From Phyllobacteriaceae bacterium (GTDB lineage: Bacteria > Pseudomonadota > Alphaproteobacteria > Rhizobiales > Rhizobiaceae), in NCBI GenBank assembly GCA_016711085.1, contig JADJTR010000005.1, positions 1 to 64,000 of the forward strand: a stretch of 64,000 nucleotides of DNA, read 5' to 3'. Both the position numbers and the translations under genes were made by a program. Shown piece after piece: positions 57,542 to 64,000 of this stretch. Within the stretch, counting starts at the first letter, position 1. Every line of letters starts with the position of its first letter. The notes under the pieces are model-generated. The model saw only the letters and a program-made list of their open reading frames with translations, did no database searches and was not told the origin of the DNA.

Positions 57542-58033
57542 GGCGGGAGCGCCAGTCCCCTCCCCCTTGTGGGGAGGCCGGAGAGGCAAGGCCGTAGGCC
57601 GACGCCGATCCGGGTGGGGGTGATTTCATATGCGACGACCCCCGGCCACGCGGGGGAGCGGCGCCGAGCGCAGCGAGGCGGTGAGGGGGACGTTCGCGCC
57701 AGCCACCCCCACCCCTGACCCCTCCCCCGCAAGCGTGGGAGGGGAACAGAATAGCGCCCGGAATTCGTCGGAACCGCTGAAATCGGGCAAGGCGGAACGC
57801 CGCGCAAGTCCCCCTCCCACGCTTGCGGGGGAGGGGTCAGGGGTGGGGGAAAAACGCCCTCCGAATCCAGATATGATTGCCCTGCCCCTTGAGGAGTCCG
57901 AAAGACGGGAAAAGCCAATGGTGCGCCCGGCCGCTCGGTTGGCTCTCGCGCCCTTCCGCTATCCGGTGACGCCCTTCAAACGGAAGCTGCGGAGTGCGAT
58001 CCGCCGAGGGTCCGAACGCGCCCGTCGGCCCCA
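57542..58033. other. 492-bp intergenic region filled by repeats
   Basis: No gene is supported here. It holds a partial palindromic fragment (57557-57577, CCCCTCCCCCTTGTGGGGAGG) followed by a decayed GGGTGGGGG arm, and then a complete inverted-repeat element described separately. The stretch after 57850 shows nothing I can assign. Confidence 0.7.
57706..57849. repeat. Palindromic repeat element, copy A
   Basis: Two perfect 39-bp inverted arms, starting CCCCCACCCCTGACCCCTCC, surround a 66-bp spacer. Its spacer resembles the reverse complement of the spacer in copy B (for example GCTGAAATCGGGCAAGGCGGA against GCTGAATTTGCCAAGACGGA), so the two are copies of one element in opposite orientation. 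No protein is encoded. Confidence 0.82.
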
Positions 58034-58339
58034 TCACGCCAATTCGGGGTGATTGGCATGTGGCTTCGCCGTGAGTTCGATCCCGAGCGCCTTCATCACC
58101 GCGATGGTGGTTTTCAGGGTCGGGTTGCCGTTCGCGCTGAACGAGCGGTAGAGCTGTTCGCGCGACAGGCCGGTTTCACCCGCGATCTGCGTCATGCCTT
58201 TGGCGCGCGCCACCACGCCCAGCGCATGCGCGATGTAGCCCGCATCCTCGGACGCGAACGCTTCCGCCATGAAGGCCGCGATGGCCTCATCCGAGGTCAG
58301 CCCCTCGGCGGGGTCGAAGCTGGTCAGTTTTTCGGCCAT
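58034..58339 (-). CDS. HTH addiction-module antitoxin, HigA-like
   Basis: A 101-residue antitoxin of the putative addiction-module antidote family (TIGR02684 type). It has the lead LTSDEAIAAFMAEAF and an XRE-type HTH (GVVARAKGMTQIAGETGLSR, EQLYRSFSANGNPTLKT). It begins one base after the stop of its partner toxin gene, the toxin-first order of such modules. The gene is intact although its toxin is broken, so it would be an orphan. Confidence 0.88.
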   Translation of the reverse strand: MAEKLTSFDPAEGLTSDEAIAAFMAEAFASEDAGYIAHALGVVARAKGMTQIAGETGLSREQLYRSFSANGNPTLKTTIAVMKALGIELTAKPHANHPELA

Positions 58340-58340
58340 G

Positions 58341-58636
58341 TCATTCGCTCCATTGTTCCGCCAGACGCTTCGCCGTCCTGATGTCCCTGGCTTGCGTGCT
58401 CTTGTCGCCGCCGCACAACAGGATGATCACCGTATTCCCCGCTTGTGAACATAGACCCGCTAGCCGGGGCCATGGTGGATGCACAATTCGCTGATTCCCT
58501 GCCCGACCGGCTCGACATCGCCCGCATGCCCGTAGGCGAGGCGGTAGAGCCGGGCGAAGATCGCGCCACGCGCCCGCTCGTCCTTGAGCCGGGTCCACCA
58601 TTTACGGAAGGTCTCCGTCTGTTTCAGCTCGATCAT
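58341..58636 (-). pseudogene. HigB/RelE-type toxin, inactivated
   Basis: The reading starts MIELKQTETFRKWWTRLKDE and matches Gp49/RelE-like addiction toxins (TIGR02683 type) to LLCGGDKSTQARDIRTAK at the end. Two lesions break it: an in-frame TAG at 58460-58462 where the family has Tyr (GPG-stop-RVYV), and one missing base at a run of G near 58437-58440, after which the frame resumes as NTVIILLCGG. A substitution creating a stop is less easily a sequencing indel, so real inactivation is favoured. Confidence 0.8.
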
Positions 58637-58641
58637 GAACT

Positions 58642-58663
58642 ATCGTAGTTTATAAACTACGAT
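58642..58663. promoter_or_regulatory. Perfect 22-bp palindrome: operator of the higBA-like module
   Basis: ATCGTAGTTTA-TAAACTACGAT is a perfect palindrome five bases upstream of the toxin start. Position and symmetry fit autorepression by the HTH antitoxin. Confidence 0.7.
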
Positions 58664-58793
58664 TTGGCAAGGAAGTCAGGTTCCCTCTGCGATCCGCGCC
58701 GGTCTGCGAAGCGGACGCCGAATGCCGGTGGCCTCACCAGATCGGGGACATTGAAGACTATCTGGACAAGGCCACGCCAAGGGTTTGGCAGGA

Positions 58794-60404
58794 TTAGAAA
58801 GCTGGAAGAGATGACGCTATATTGATGTATTGAGCTAGTGCTTCGAGATTGTAGGGTGCAGGACGTAGAGCTTTGGCTTTCTTACTTCTATCGTAGAAGC
58901 TGACATCTTCTGCTAGAAGGTCAGAAAAGAACTCGTGCTTCGAAATGAAGTCACAATTCTGGTCAGATGACCACCATTGGCGTTTTGAAGCCTCATAGGC
59001 TACAAGCCACATCTCCAATTTCAATCCGTCTGGATTGCAGAACCCCCGCCAAAATGCGTCGTCAAGGACACCAGACACATTTCCAGCTTCGCGTATATCC
59101 AGTGCGATGAGCGCGACAACAGAGCTCCGAATGTGAGAGCAAGAGTTTATCACGATATCGGGAAGTTCAAGTCCGATCTCTCTTGCCCAAAAAAGGAGCC
59201 ACGCGAGTTCCTCAGTGTGAGCGGCTTCAGATTTCCTAGGAATCTGCTGAAGAATAAAGGATGATACCTGATCTCTAACAAGAGCCTCTGATGGTGGCTT
59301 GGCAGCAAGGAATTCTGAAACAAACCTCAGGCAGCTAGGCGCGCGACGGCAGCAATAAAGTAGCCAACGAACCAAGTGACCGCCGTTTTCATCACCGATA
59401 GACAAGCTGCAAGCCCGCTTACAGGCAAATAGCAAGACATTCTCTTGTGGGTTTTCATCGGCCAAGAAAAGCGCGTGTTCAAAATATGAATCAAGATCGT
59501 CCCGTTGCTTCGAGCGACTAGAGCTCAGCTTGAAGCTCCTGATATAGTGAATCCATTCTGGCGCATGACGAATGCCAAGGCCATTGATTTTTGTTTTTCC
59601 CGCGTTGAGTTCTAGCTCATACTCAACTAAAGAAGCAGTCAGTTTCGAAAGAATATCAGCTTCCGACTCTGTCTCATCTATACCGATTAGCATGTCATCG
59701 ACGTAGCGGACACTTCGATTCCCCCAATCTAGAAGCACACTCAAAAGCTCAGTCTCAATTTCGATGGCGATAAGCTCAGAGATTACTCTTGACGTATCAG
59801 GGCCTATTGGAATCCCGATAGTCTGCCCCTCTTGGCCTGCCCTGACCGCCGCATCAATCTTATTGGCAAAACTACGCTTGAAAGCAGCGGTTTGATGATT
59901 TGCCTTGGCAATTGATTTTCCTACAATTGCCCATGCTATTGAGTGAGTGTAAATCGACGGGTAGAAGCGGGCAATGTCGGTTTTGACGTATCGTCCATAC
60001 TTTGAAAGTATTTCAACCTTTCGCTTTGCCACCTCATCAAAATCAACCCCTGTAACGGCCCTCCCCTTTCCCTTCAATACTATTCTTGGCTTGAATTCAC
60101 TGACTGAAGGGCGCTTTAGGCGCTGCGCCACAGTAAACCAGTTTTCGGCGAGTAGAGCGGCGACAGATAGTTGATTGATCGGATTGACGATAGAAAGCTT
60201 CCGCCTCGCGTGGCCATAGCGCGGACTGCTATAGTGTTCAGGCTTTGTCCAAAACTTGCAGATTTCCTCGTGATTCCACTTGGTGGAGAAGTGGACTGCG
60301 GACGCCGCAAAATTTTCTGTCTGAAATGGCGGCGGCAATTCAGCCGGAAAGTAACCAGCAGCTAAAAGTCGCCAGAGTCTTGCTTCCGAGGGTTTGATGG
60401 CCAT
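58794..60404 (-). CDS. Reverse transcriptase, probable defence-associated (Unknown Group/Abi-like)
   Basis: A 536-residue RNA-directed DNA polymerase without intron maturase or retron layout. The RT palm is intact: motif A TDIARFYPSIYTHSI (catalytic D143), motif B GQTIGIPIGPDTSR (about 193-206), motif C YVDDMLIG (234-241, catalytic Asp pair) and motif D ELELNAGKTK (263-272). Residues about 290-536 are helical, without a nuclease, nitrilase or maturase motif, and may be an alpha-helical repeat domain as in Abi-type RTs. GC is clearly lower than the neighbours, and it lies beside a toxin-antitoxin remnant. This fits antiviral RTs (DRT/UG class); the subtype is not assigned. The ATG is preceded by GAGGGAA. 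Confidence 0.85.
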   Translation of the reverse strand: MAIKPSEARLWRLLAAGYFPAELPPPFQTENFAASAVHFSTKWNHEEICKFWTKPEHYSSPRYGHARRKLSIVNPINQLSVAALLAENWFTVAQRLKRPSVSEFKPRIVLKGKGRAVTGVDFDEVAKRKVEILSKYGRYVKTDIARFYPSIYTHSIAWAIVGKSIAKANHQTAAFKRSFANKIDAAVRAGQEGQTIGIPIGPDTSRVISELIAIEIETELLSVLLDWGNRSVRYVDDMLIGIDETESEADILSKLTASLVEYELELNAGKTKINGLGIRHAPEWIHYIRSFKLSSSRSKQRDDLDSYFEHALFLADENPQENVLLFACKRACSLSIGDENGGHLVRWLLYCCRRAPSCLRFVSEFLAAKPPSEALVRDQVSSFILQQIPRKSEAAHTEELAWLLFWAREIGLELPDIVINSCSHIRSSVVALIALDIREAGNVSGVLDDAFWRGFCNPDGLKLEMWLVAYEASKRQWWSSDQNCDFISKHEFFSDLLAEDVSFYDRSKKAKALRPAPYNLEALAQYINIASSLPAF

Positions 60405-60740
60405 GAAGAAATATTTCCCTCGTTCGGAAACAGCCTACATTTGCATCCACTTAGAGTGCACGACACGAGATGGAAACGGAAGAACCTTTTTGGTCGAGAC
60501 TTCCGCTTCCCGGCGGTCCAGGTCAATACTCATCGTCGCGTCCGACGGCCCGGTAATTGCGGGCATACAAACGTTCGCACTTCAAGCCTGCAAAATGTCC
60601 ATATTCTCAAGGACCCAAACCAACGCTGAAAATCATCTTCCCGCCCCCGTCCCACCCAATGGCATTGCGCCGCCCCCCTTAAAAATTCCATCCACACCCT
60701 CTTCGCCGCGGTCATGCTCCCCGCAGATAAGGAGGCGGGC
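60405..60740. other. Non-coding region upstream of the reverse transcriptase gene
   Basis: No supported gene in these 336 bp. The part nearest the RT (60405 to about 60640) shares its lower GC, then composition returns to GC-rich. One hairpin was noticed, GCCCG-GTAATTG-CGGGC at 60548-60564. It must hold the RT promoter and has room for a non-coding RNA such as those that some defence RTs use, but no known RNA was recognised. Confidence 0.5.
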
Positions 60741-61436
60741 ATGGATTGGGACAGGATCATTGCGCATAATCGCGACGCGCTGGCGGCGATCCTCGCCGGC
60801 CTTGTCGCGCTGATGGCGGGCCGCGCCGACGCGGCGCTGATCGCCCGCCCGCTGCGCCGCGCCGTCCTCGCCGCGCTGCGTCCGGCCGAAGCCGCCTTGC
60901 GCCGCCTGATCGTCATGGTCGCCGCCGCGCGCGGCCTCGTCCCGCAAGAAGCGGCGCGGCGCGCCCGGCCGCTTCCCGATTTCGCGTCGCTTGCCCGCAA
61001 GCCCCGCGCGCCCGCCTTCGCCCTGATCGACCCGCCGCGCCCGCCTCTGGTCTGGCGTTCGGCCGATGCCGGGCCGCCGGTCCGGCGCTCCATTCCCCGC
61101 ATCTCGTTACCCGGCGTCAGCGTCCCGGCCTTCCTCGCCCCGGCGCGGTTTCCGTCTGTTGACGACGGCGAAACCGACGCCGCGGCGCTCCGCGCCCGGC
61201 TCGCCGCCTTTTCCCGCGCCCTCGGCGCCCTGCCCGCCGAGGCCCGGAGGCTCGCCCGCCTCGTGGCGCGCCGTCGCGCCGCCGGCCGGCCCCGCGCCGG
61301 TTCGCCCTTGCGTTCCGGCCGCCCGCCCGGCCATCGCGCCCGGCCGGTGAACGCGGCGGACGCCGTTCTGGCCGACTGTCATTATTTCGCCCGCCTTTGC
61401 GCCTGGCCGCCGCCGCCGGGCAGGCAAATCGCTTGA
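60741..61436 (+). CDS. Hypothetical protein, Ala/Arg/Pro-rich
   Basis: A 231-residue protein behind an excellent AAGGAGG and ATG. It has a hydrophobic segment at the start (DALAAILAGLVALMAG), then an Arg/Ala-rich, Pro-containing remainder without recognised domains. It ends CHYFARLCAWPPPPGRQIA. The strong ribosome site and GC-rich third positions argue for a real gene. It lies between the RT island and repeat copy B; function unknown. Confidence 0.6.
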   Translation: MDWDRIIAHNRDALAAILAGLVALMAGRADAALIARPLRRAVLAALRPAEAALRRLIVMVAAARGLVPQEAARRARPLPDFASLARKPRAPAFALIDPPRPPLVWRSADAGPPVRRSIPRISLPGVSVPAFLAPARFPSVDDGETDAAALRARLAAFSRALGALPAEARRLARLVARRRAAGRPRAGSPLRSGRPPGHRARPVNAADAVLADCHYFARLCAWPPPPGRQIA

Positions 61437-61444
61437 TAGCGGCA

Positions 61445-61581
61445 CCCCCACCCCTGACCCCTCCCCACAAGGGGGAGGGGACTCTCGCGGCGCTCCGTCT
61501 TGGCAAATTCAGCTGTTTCGAGGTTATCGGCGACGCGGTCTTGTTCCCCTCCCCCTTGTGGGGAGGGGTTAGGGGTGGGGG
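61445..61581. repeat. Palindromic repeat element, copy B
   Basis: Inverted arms of 36 bp, starting CCCCCACCCCTGACCCCTCC with one mismatch between arms, surround a 65-bp spacer. Arms and spacer match copy A in reverse orientation. It lies just after the hypothetical gene and is the only notable content of this intergenic gap. Confidence 0.82.
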
Positions 61582-61691
61582 TACCGGCATTCCCCATTTC
61601 AATAAGCGGCCGCCCCGCCACCGGGCGCATGCGCTTGCGCCGGTGCGGCGCAAGCGCTACCTGCGGGGCGCGAACACGGGGGCGAAAAATC

Positions 61692-62561
61692 ATGGCGAAC
61701 GTCGCTTTTCTCGGCCTGGGCGTGATGGGCTATCCCATGGCCGGACACCTCAAAAACAAGGGCGGGCACGAGTTGACTGTCTTCAACCGAACGCCTTCAA
61801 AATCCGCCGCCTGGGTCGAAAAGCATGGTGGCAGGGCGGCCGCGACGCCGGCCGGGGCGGCAAACGGCATGGATTTCGTCTTTTCCTGCGTCGGCAATGA
61901 CGACGACCTGCGCGCCGTGACGCTGGGTCCGGACGGCGCGTTTGCCGCCATGAAGCCCGGTTCGGTGTTCGTCGATTGCACCACCGCCTCGGCCGATGTC
62001 GCCCGCGAACTGGCGGCGGAAGCGAAGCAGCGCGGCTTCGGCTTCATCGACGCGCCGGTCTCCGGCGGTCAGGCGGGCGCCGAAAACGGCGTGCTGACCG
62101 TGATGTGCGGCGGCGAGCAGGCCGATTTCGAGCGCGCCAAACCGGTGATTTCCGCCTTCGCCCGCATGGTCGGGCTGATGGGTCCGGCCGGCTCCGGGCA
62201 ACTGACCAAGATGGTCAACCAGATCTGCATCGCCGGGCTGGTGCAGGGCCTCGCCGAAGGCATTCATTTCGCCAAATCGGCCGGTCTCGACGTGCTGCAG
62301 GTCATCGACGTCATTTCCAAGGGCGCGGCCGGTTCGTGGCAGATGGAAAACCGCCACAGAAGCATGAACGAGGGCCGCTACGATTTCGGTTTCGCCGTCG
62401 ACTGGATGCGCAAGGACCTCGGCATCGTCCTCGACGAGGCGGATCGCAACGGCGCCAGACTGCCGGTCACCGCGCTGGTCGACCAGTTCTACAAGGATGT
62501 GCAGGCCATGGGCGGGCGGCGCTGGGACACCTCCAGCCTGCTGGCGCGACTGGAGCGGTGA
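61692..62561 (+). CDS. NAD(P)-dependent beta-hydroxyacid dehydrogenase
   Basis: This belongs to the 3-hydroxyisobutyrate dehydrogenase/tartronate semialdehyde reductase family. The NAD motif FLGLGVMGYPMAGHL is at the N-terminus, the substrate signature is DAPVSGGQAGAENG and the catalytic lysine lies in GQLTKMVNQ. The 289-residue length is standard. Its stop overlaps the start of the next gene (TGATG), so they form an operon. Which hydroxyacid it uses is not decided. Confidence 0.9.
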   Translation: MANVAFLGLGVMGYPMAGHLKNKGGHELTVFNRTPSKSAAWVEKHGGRAAATPAGAANGMDFVFSCVGNDDDLRAVTLGPDGAFAAMKPGSVFVDCTTASADVARELAAEAKQRGFGFIDAPVSGGQAGAENGVLTVMCGGEQADFERAKPVISAFARMVGLMGPAGSGQLTKMVNQICIAGLVQGLAEGIHFAKSAGLDVLQVIDVISKGAAGSWQMENRHRSMNEGRYDFGFAVDWMRKDLGIVLDEADRNGARLPVTALVDQFYKDVQAMGGRRWDTSSLLARLER

Positions 62562-63259
62562 TGGACAGAAACGCGACGGTCGCCGACATCTTCGCCTGGC
62601 TCGAGGCCCGCCGCTCGGAAAAGAACATCGCTGGCATGGCGCGCTACGGCATCGCCACGATGAAAGCGTTCGGCGTCTCCAACGCCGAACTTCGTCCCCT
62701 CGCCCGGCTGATCGGCCGCGATCACGATCGCGCGCTCGCGCTTTGGGAGACCGGCTGGCGCGAGGCCCGCCTGCTCGCCGCCTTCACCGACGAGAAGAAG
62801 AAGGTCACCGCGGCGCAGGCGCGGAACTGGGCCGCCGAATTCGACTCCTGGGAGATCGTCGACGGCGTCACCGACCTGTTCGTCGACGCCGGGCTGGCCG
62901 ACGAGCTGGTTCCGGAGTTCGCCGCCGACGACCGCGAATTCGTCCGCCGCGCCGCCTTCGCCATGATCTGCTGGGTGGCCGTCCACCTGAAGAAACGGCC
63001 GGACGCGGACGTGATTTGCTTCCTGCCGCTGATTGAGGCGCACGCGCGCGACCCGCGCAATTTCGTCAGGAAGGCGGTCAATTGGGCGCTGCGCTCCATC
63101 GGCAAGCGCTCGATGGCCTGCCACGGCCCGGCGCTGGCGCTCGCCGAAAAACTCTCCCGCTCGCCCGACAAGACGGCGCGCTGGATCGGCACGGACGCGG
63201 TCAGGGAACTGACGGCCGGCAAGACGCTTGACCGTCTCGCCGGCCGCCGGTCCGCCTGA
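62561..63259 (+). CDS. DNA alkylation repair protein, AlkD-like
   Basis: A 232-residue HEAT-repeat protein of the AlkC/AlkD family with GMARYGIATMKAFGVSNAELR, the WEIVDGVTDLF segment and NFVRKAVNWALRSIGKR. AlkD-type enzymes excise bulky or positively charged alkylated bases. It overlaps the previous stop by one base. Its stop abuts that of the convergent DUF302 gene with no bases between. Confidence 0.87.
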   Translation: MDRNATVADIFAWLEARRSEKNIAGMARYGIATMKAFGVSNAELRPLARLIGRDHDRALALWETGWREARLLAAFTDEKKKVTAAQARNWAAEFDSWEIVDGVTDLFVDAGLADELVPEFAADDREFVRRAAFAMICWVAVHLKKRPDADVICFLPLIEAHARDPRNFVRKAVNWALRSIGKRSMACHGPALALAEKLSRSPDKTARWIGTDAVRELTAGKTLDRLAGRRSA

Positions 63260-63707
63260 TTATTTCGTGGCTTCCTCGACGATCGAGGTCAGCAGCTCGT
63301 TGACGCCGTCGCGCGCGCCGCCGGCCGGCAGCTTGCGGAAGCCGACCGTCGTCTTGCCGCCGGCGTCCGGCTTCTCGTAGACGAACACGACATAGGGGCA
63401 ATAGGCGATGTCGCCCGCGTCGCCTTCCATCACCTTGCGCGACACGACTGCCGAGCAAAAGGTGAAGAACTGCGCGTCCTTGTAGATTTCCTTCGTCGCG
63501 CCGACATCGCCGGCGGTGCGCTTCAGCATGTCGCCGATGAAGCCGTGATAGTCGATCGTAGCCGCGATTGACGATGGCGTCGTTGACCGCCTGCGCCGCA
63601 TCGGCGAACGGCGTCGCCGTCTCCATGGTCATGACATCGTCGCCGGCTGCGAGCGCCGGAGTGGCCGCGAAGGCCATGGCCGTCAGGGCAAGAGCGAACT
63701 TCTTCAT
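63260..63707 (-). CDS. Exported DUF302-domain protein, frameshifted
   Basis: A signal peptide (KKFALALTAMAFAATPALA) is followed by MTMETATPFADAAQAVNDAI and, in another frame, IDYHGFIGDMLKRTAGD and FCSAVVSRKVMEGDAGDIAYCPYVVFVYE, the DUF302 pattern. The frame breaks near 63555-63562; loss of two bases from an AC repeat (RGY-T-IDYHG) explains it best. A GGGAGA precedes the ATG. I take it as one gene with a sequence error. Function unknown. Confidence 0.75.
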
Positions 63708-63795
63708 GGTTTTCTCCCGTTTGGCATCCAAGGCCGGATGATCCGGCCCCTCCCGCAGCCATCGTATGGAATGGACCGCCGGTTTCAAACGGGTG

Positions 63796-64000
63796 TTATG
63801 TCGCAGTCGCAGGACCGTCCTTGTCCAGAATCAAATAGTCGAGCGGCAGCGCGGTGGTGTATTTGATCTGCTCCATGGCGAACGCCGACGAGACATCGTG
63901 GATCTCGATCTTTGCGATCATGCGCCGGTAGAACGCATCATAGGAAGCAATGTCCGGCACGACCACCCGGAGCAGATAATCGACCTCGCCGCTCATGCGG
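63796..64000 (-). CDS. Lrp/AsnC-family transcriptional regulator, C-terminal part only
   Basis: The gene is cut by the window edge; only about 67 C-terminal residues are present. SGEVDYLLRVVVPDIASYDAFYRR and VSSAFAMEQIKYTTALPLDY are the ligand-binding RAM domain of Lrp/AsnC regulators. The HTH lies beyond the window. Its targets are unknown; the DUF302 gene lies downstream on the same strand. Confidence 0.85.
   Translation of the reverse strand, partial: RMSGEVDYLLRVVVPDIASYDAFYRRMIAKIEIHDVSSAFAMEQIKYTTALPLDYLILDKDGPATAT

Noticed and set aside
58794..60404. Group II intron or retron
   Set aside because: No maturase or HNH domain and no intron or msr/msd-like RNA with the usual layout was recognised.
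57542..61691. CRISPR array in the repeat-rich region
   Set aside because: The repeats are large palindromic units in opposite orientation, not short direct repeats with unique spacers.

Overview
This is GC-rich chromosomal DNA from an alphaproteobacterium, most likely order Hyphomicrobiales (Rhizobiales). The grounds are gene content: a four-gene Mla/MCE lipid-transport operon, a plcP-agt type lipid-remodelling pair with a PHO box, a dgcA-type epimerase, a DUF2865 protein, class II DAHP synthase, two-domain malic enzyme, and the C-terminal signature of a giant rhizobial coiled-coil protein. Genus is not resolved. No rRNA, CRISPR array, complete IS or prophage was seen.

Layout. 1-4.2 kb: 3' part of a giant coiled-coil gene whose repeats come in 22, 29 and 36 residues. 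4.3-8.35 kb: MCE transporter operon (mlaE-mlaF-mlaD-lipoprotein, minus strand). 8.4-12.1 kb: dgcA, then glycosyltransferase and PlcP-like phosphoesterase genes behind a PHO box, and a divergent SDR gene. 12.3-19.5 kb: malic enzyme, DUF2865 protein, gltX, a double caspase-fold protein with an EF-hand, and a PAN-domain protein. 19.7-28 kb: nadE, a small membrane protein, dgkA, a DODA-type dioxygenase, a GFA protein, a di-heme peroxidase, a glutamine-synthetase-family enzyme, and a class II DAHP synthase with an in-frame N-terminal XRE helix-turn-helix. 28-33.9 kb: M15 peptidase, sterol-desaturase-like protein, gor, a 308-bp palindromic repeat, a DUF2059 protein, rpiA, gph and tRNA-Val(CAC). 34-43.6 kb: RND efflux pair, YcbB-type L,D-transpeptidase, Tad-type pilus protein with a vWA domain, class I fumarase. 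43.7-45.7 kb: an AT-rich, probably acquired LCAT-like hydrolase gene. 45.8-54.9 kb: GH25 lysozyme, ErfK-type transpeptidase, rhodanese, PPOX-fold protein, moaA, two exported unknowns, a phd-vapC toxin-antitoxin pair, and a transporter-mobA-mobB operon. 55-57.5 kb: polar amino acid ABC importer without its ATPase. 57.5-61.7 kb: accessory island bracketed by two inverted copies of a palindromic repeat, holding a higBA-type pair with a broken toxin and a probable defence reverse transcriptase. 61.7 kb to end: beta-hydroxyacid dehydrogenase, AlkD-like repair protein, DUF302 protein and a truncated Lrp/AsnC regulator.

Several genes serve linked functions. PlcP would release diacylglycerol from phospholipids, which the glycosyltransferase could glycosylate and DgkA could phosphorylate; the MCE system moves lipids between membranes. 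moaA, mobA and mobB belong to molybdenum cofactor synthesis. Two L,D-transpeptidases, an M15 peptidase and a GH25 lysozyme act on peptidoglycan.

At least eight otherwise healthy genes carry one- or two-base frameshifts, mostly in G/C homopolymers, which points to residual sequencing error. The most interesting elements are the reverse transcriptase island, the HTH-DAHP synthase fusion with an AT-rich operator-like region, the PHO-box-controlled lipid-remodelling pair, and the double caspase-fold protein. All calls are from reading the sequence; no database search was run.
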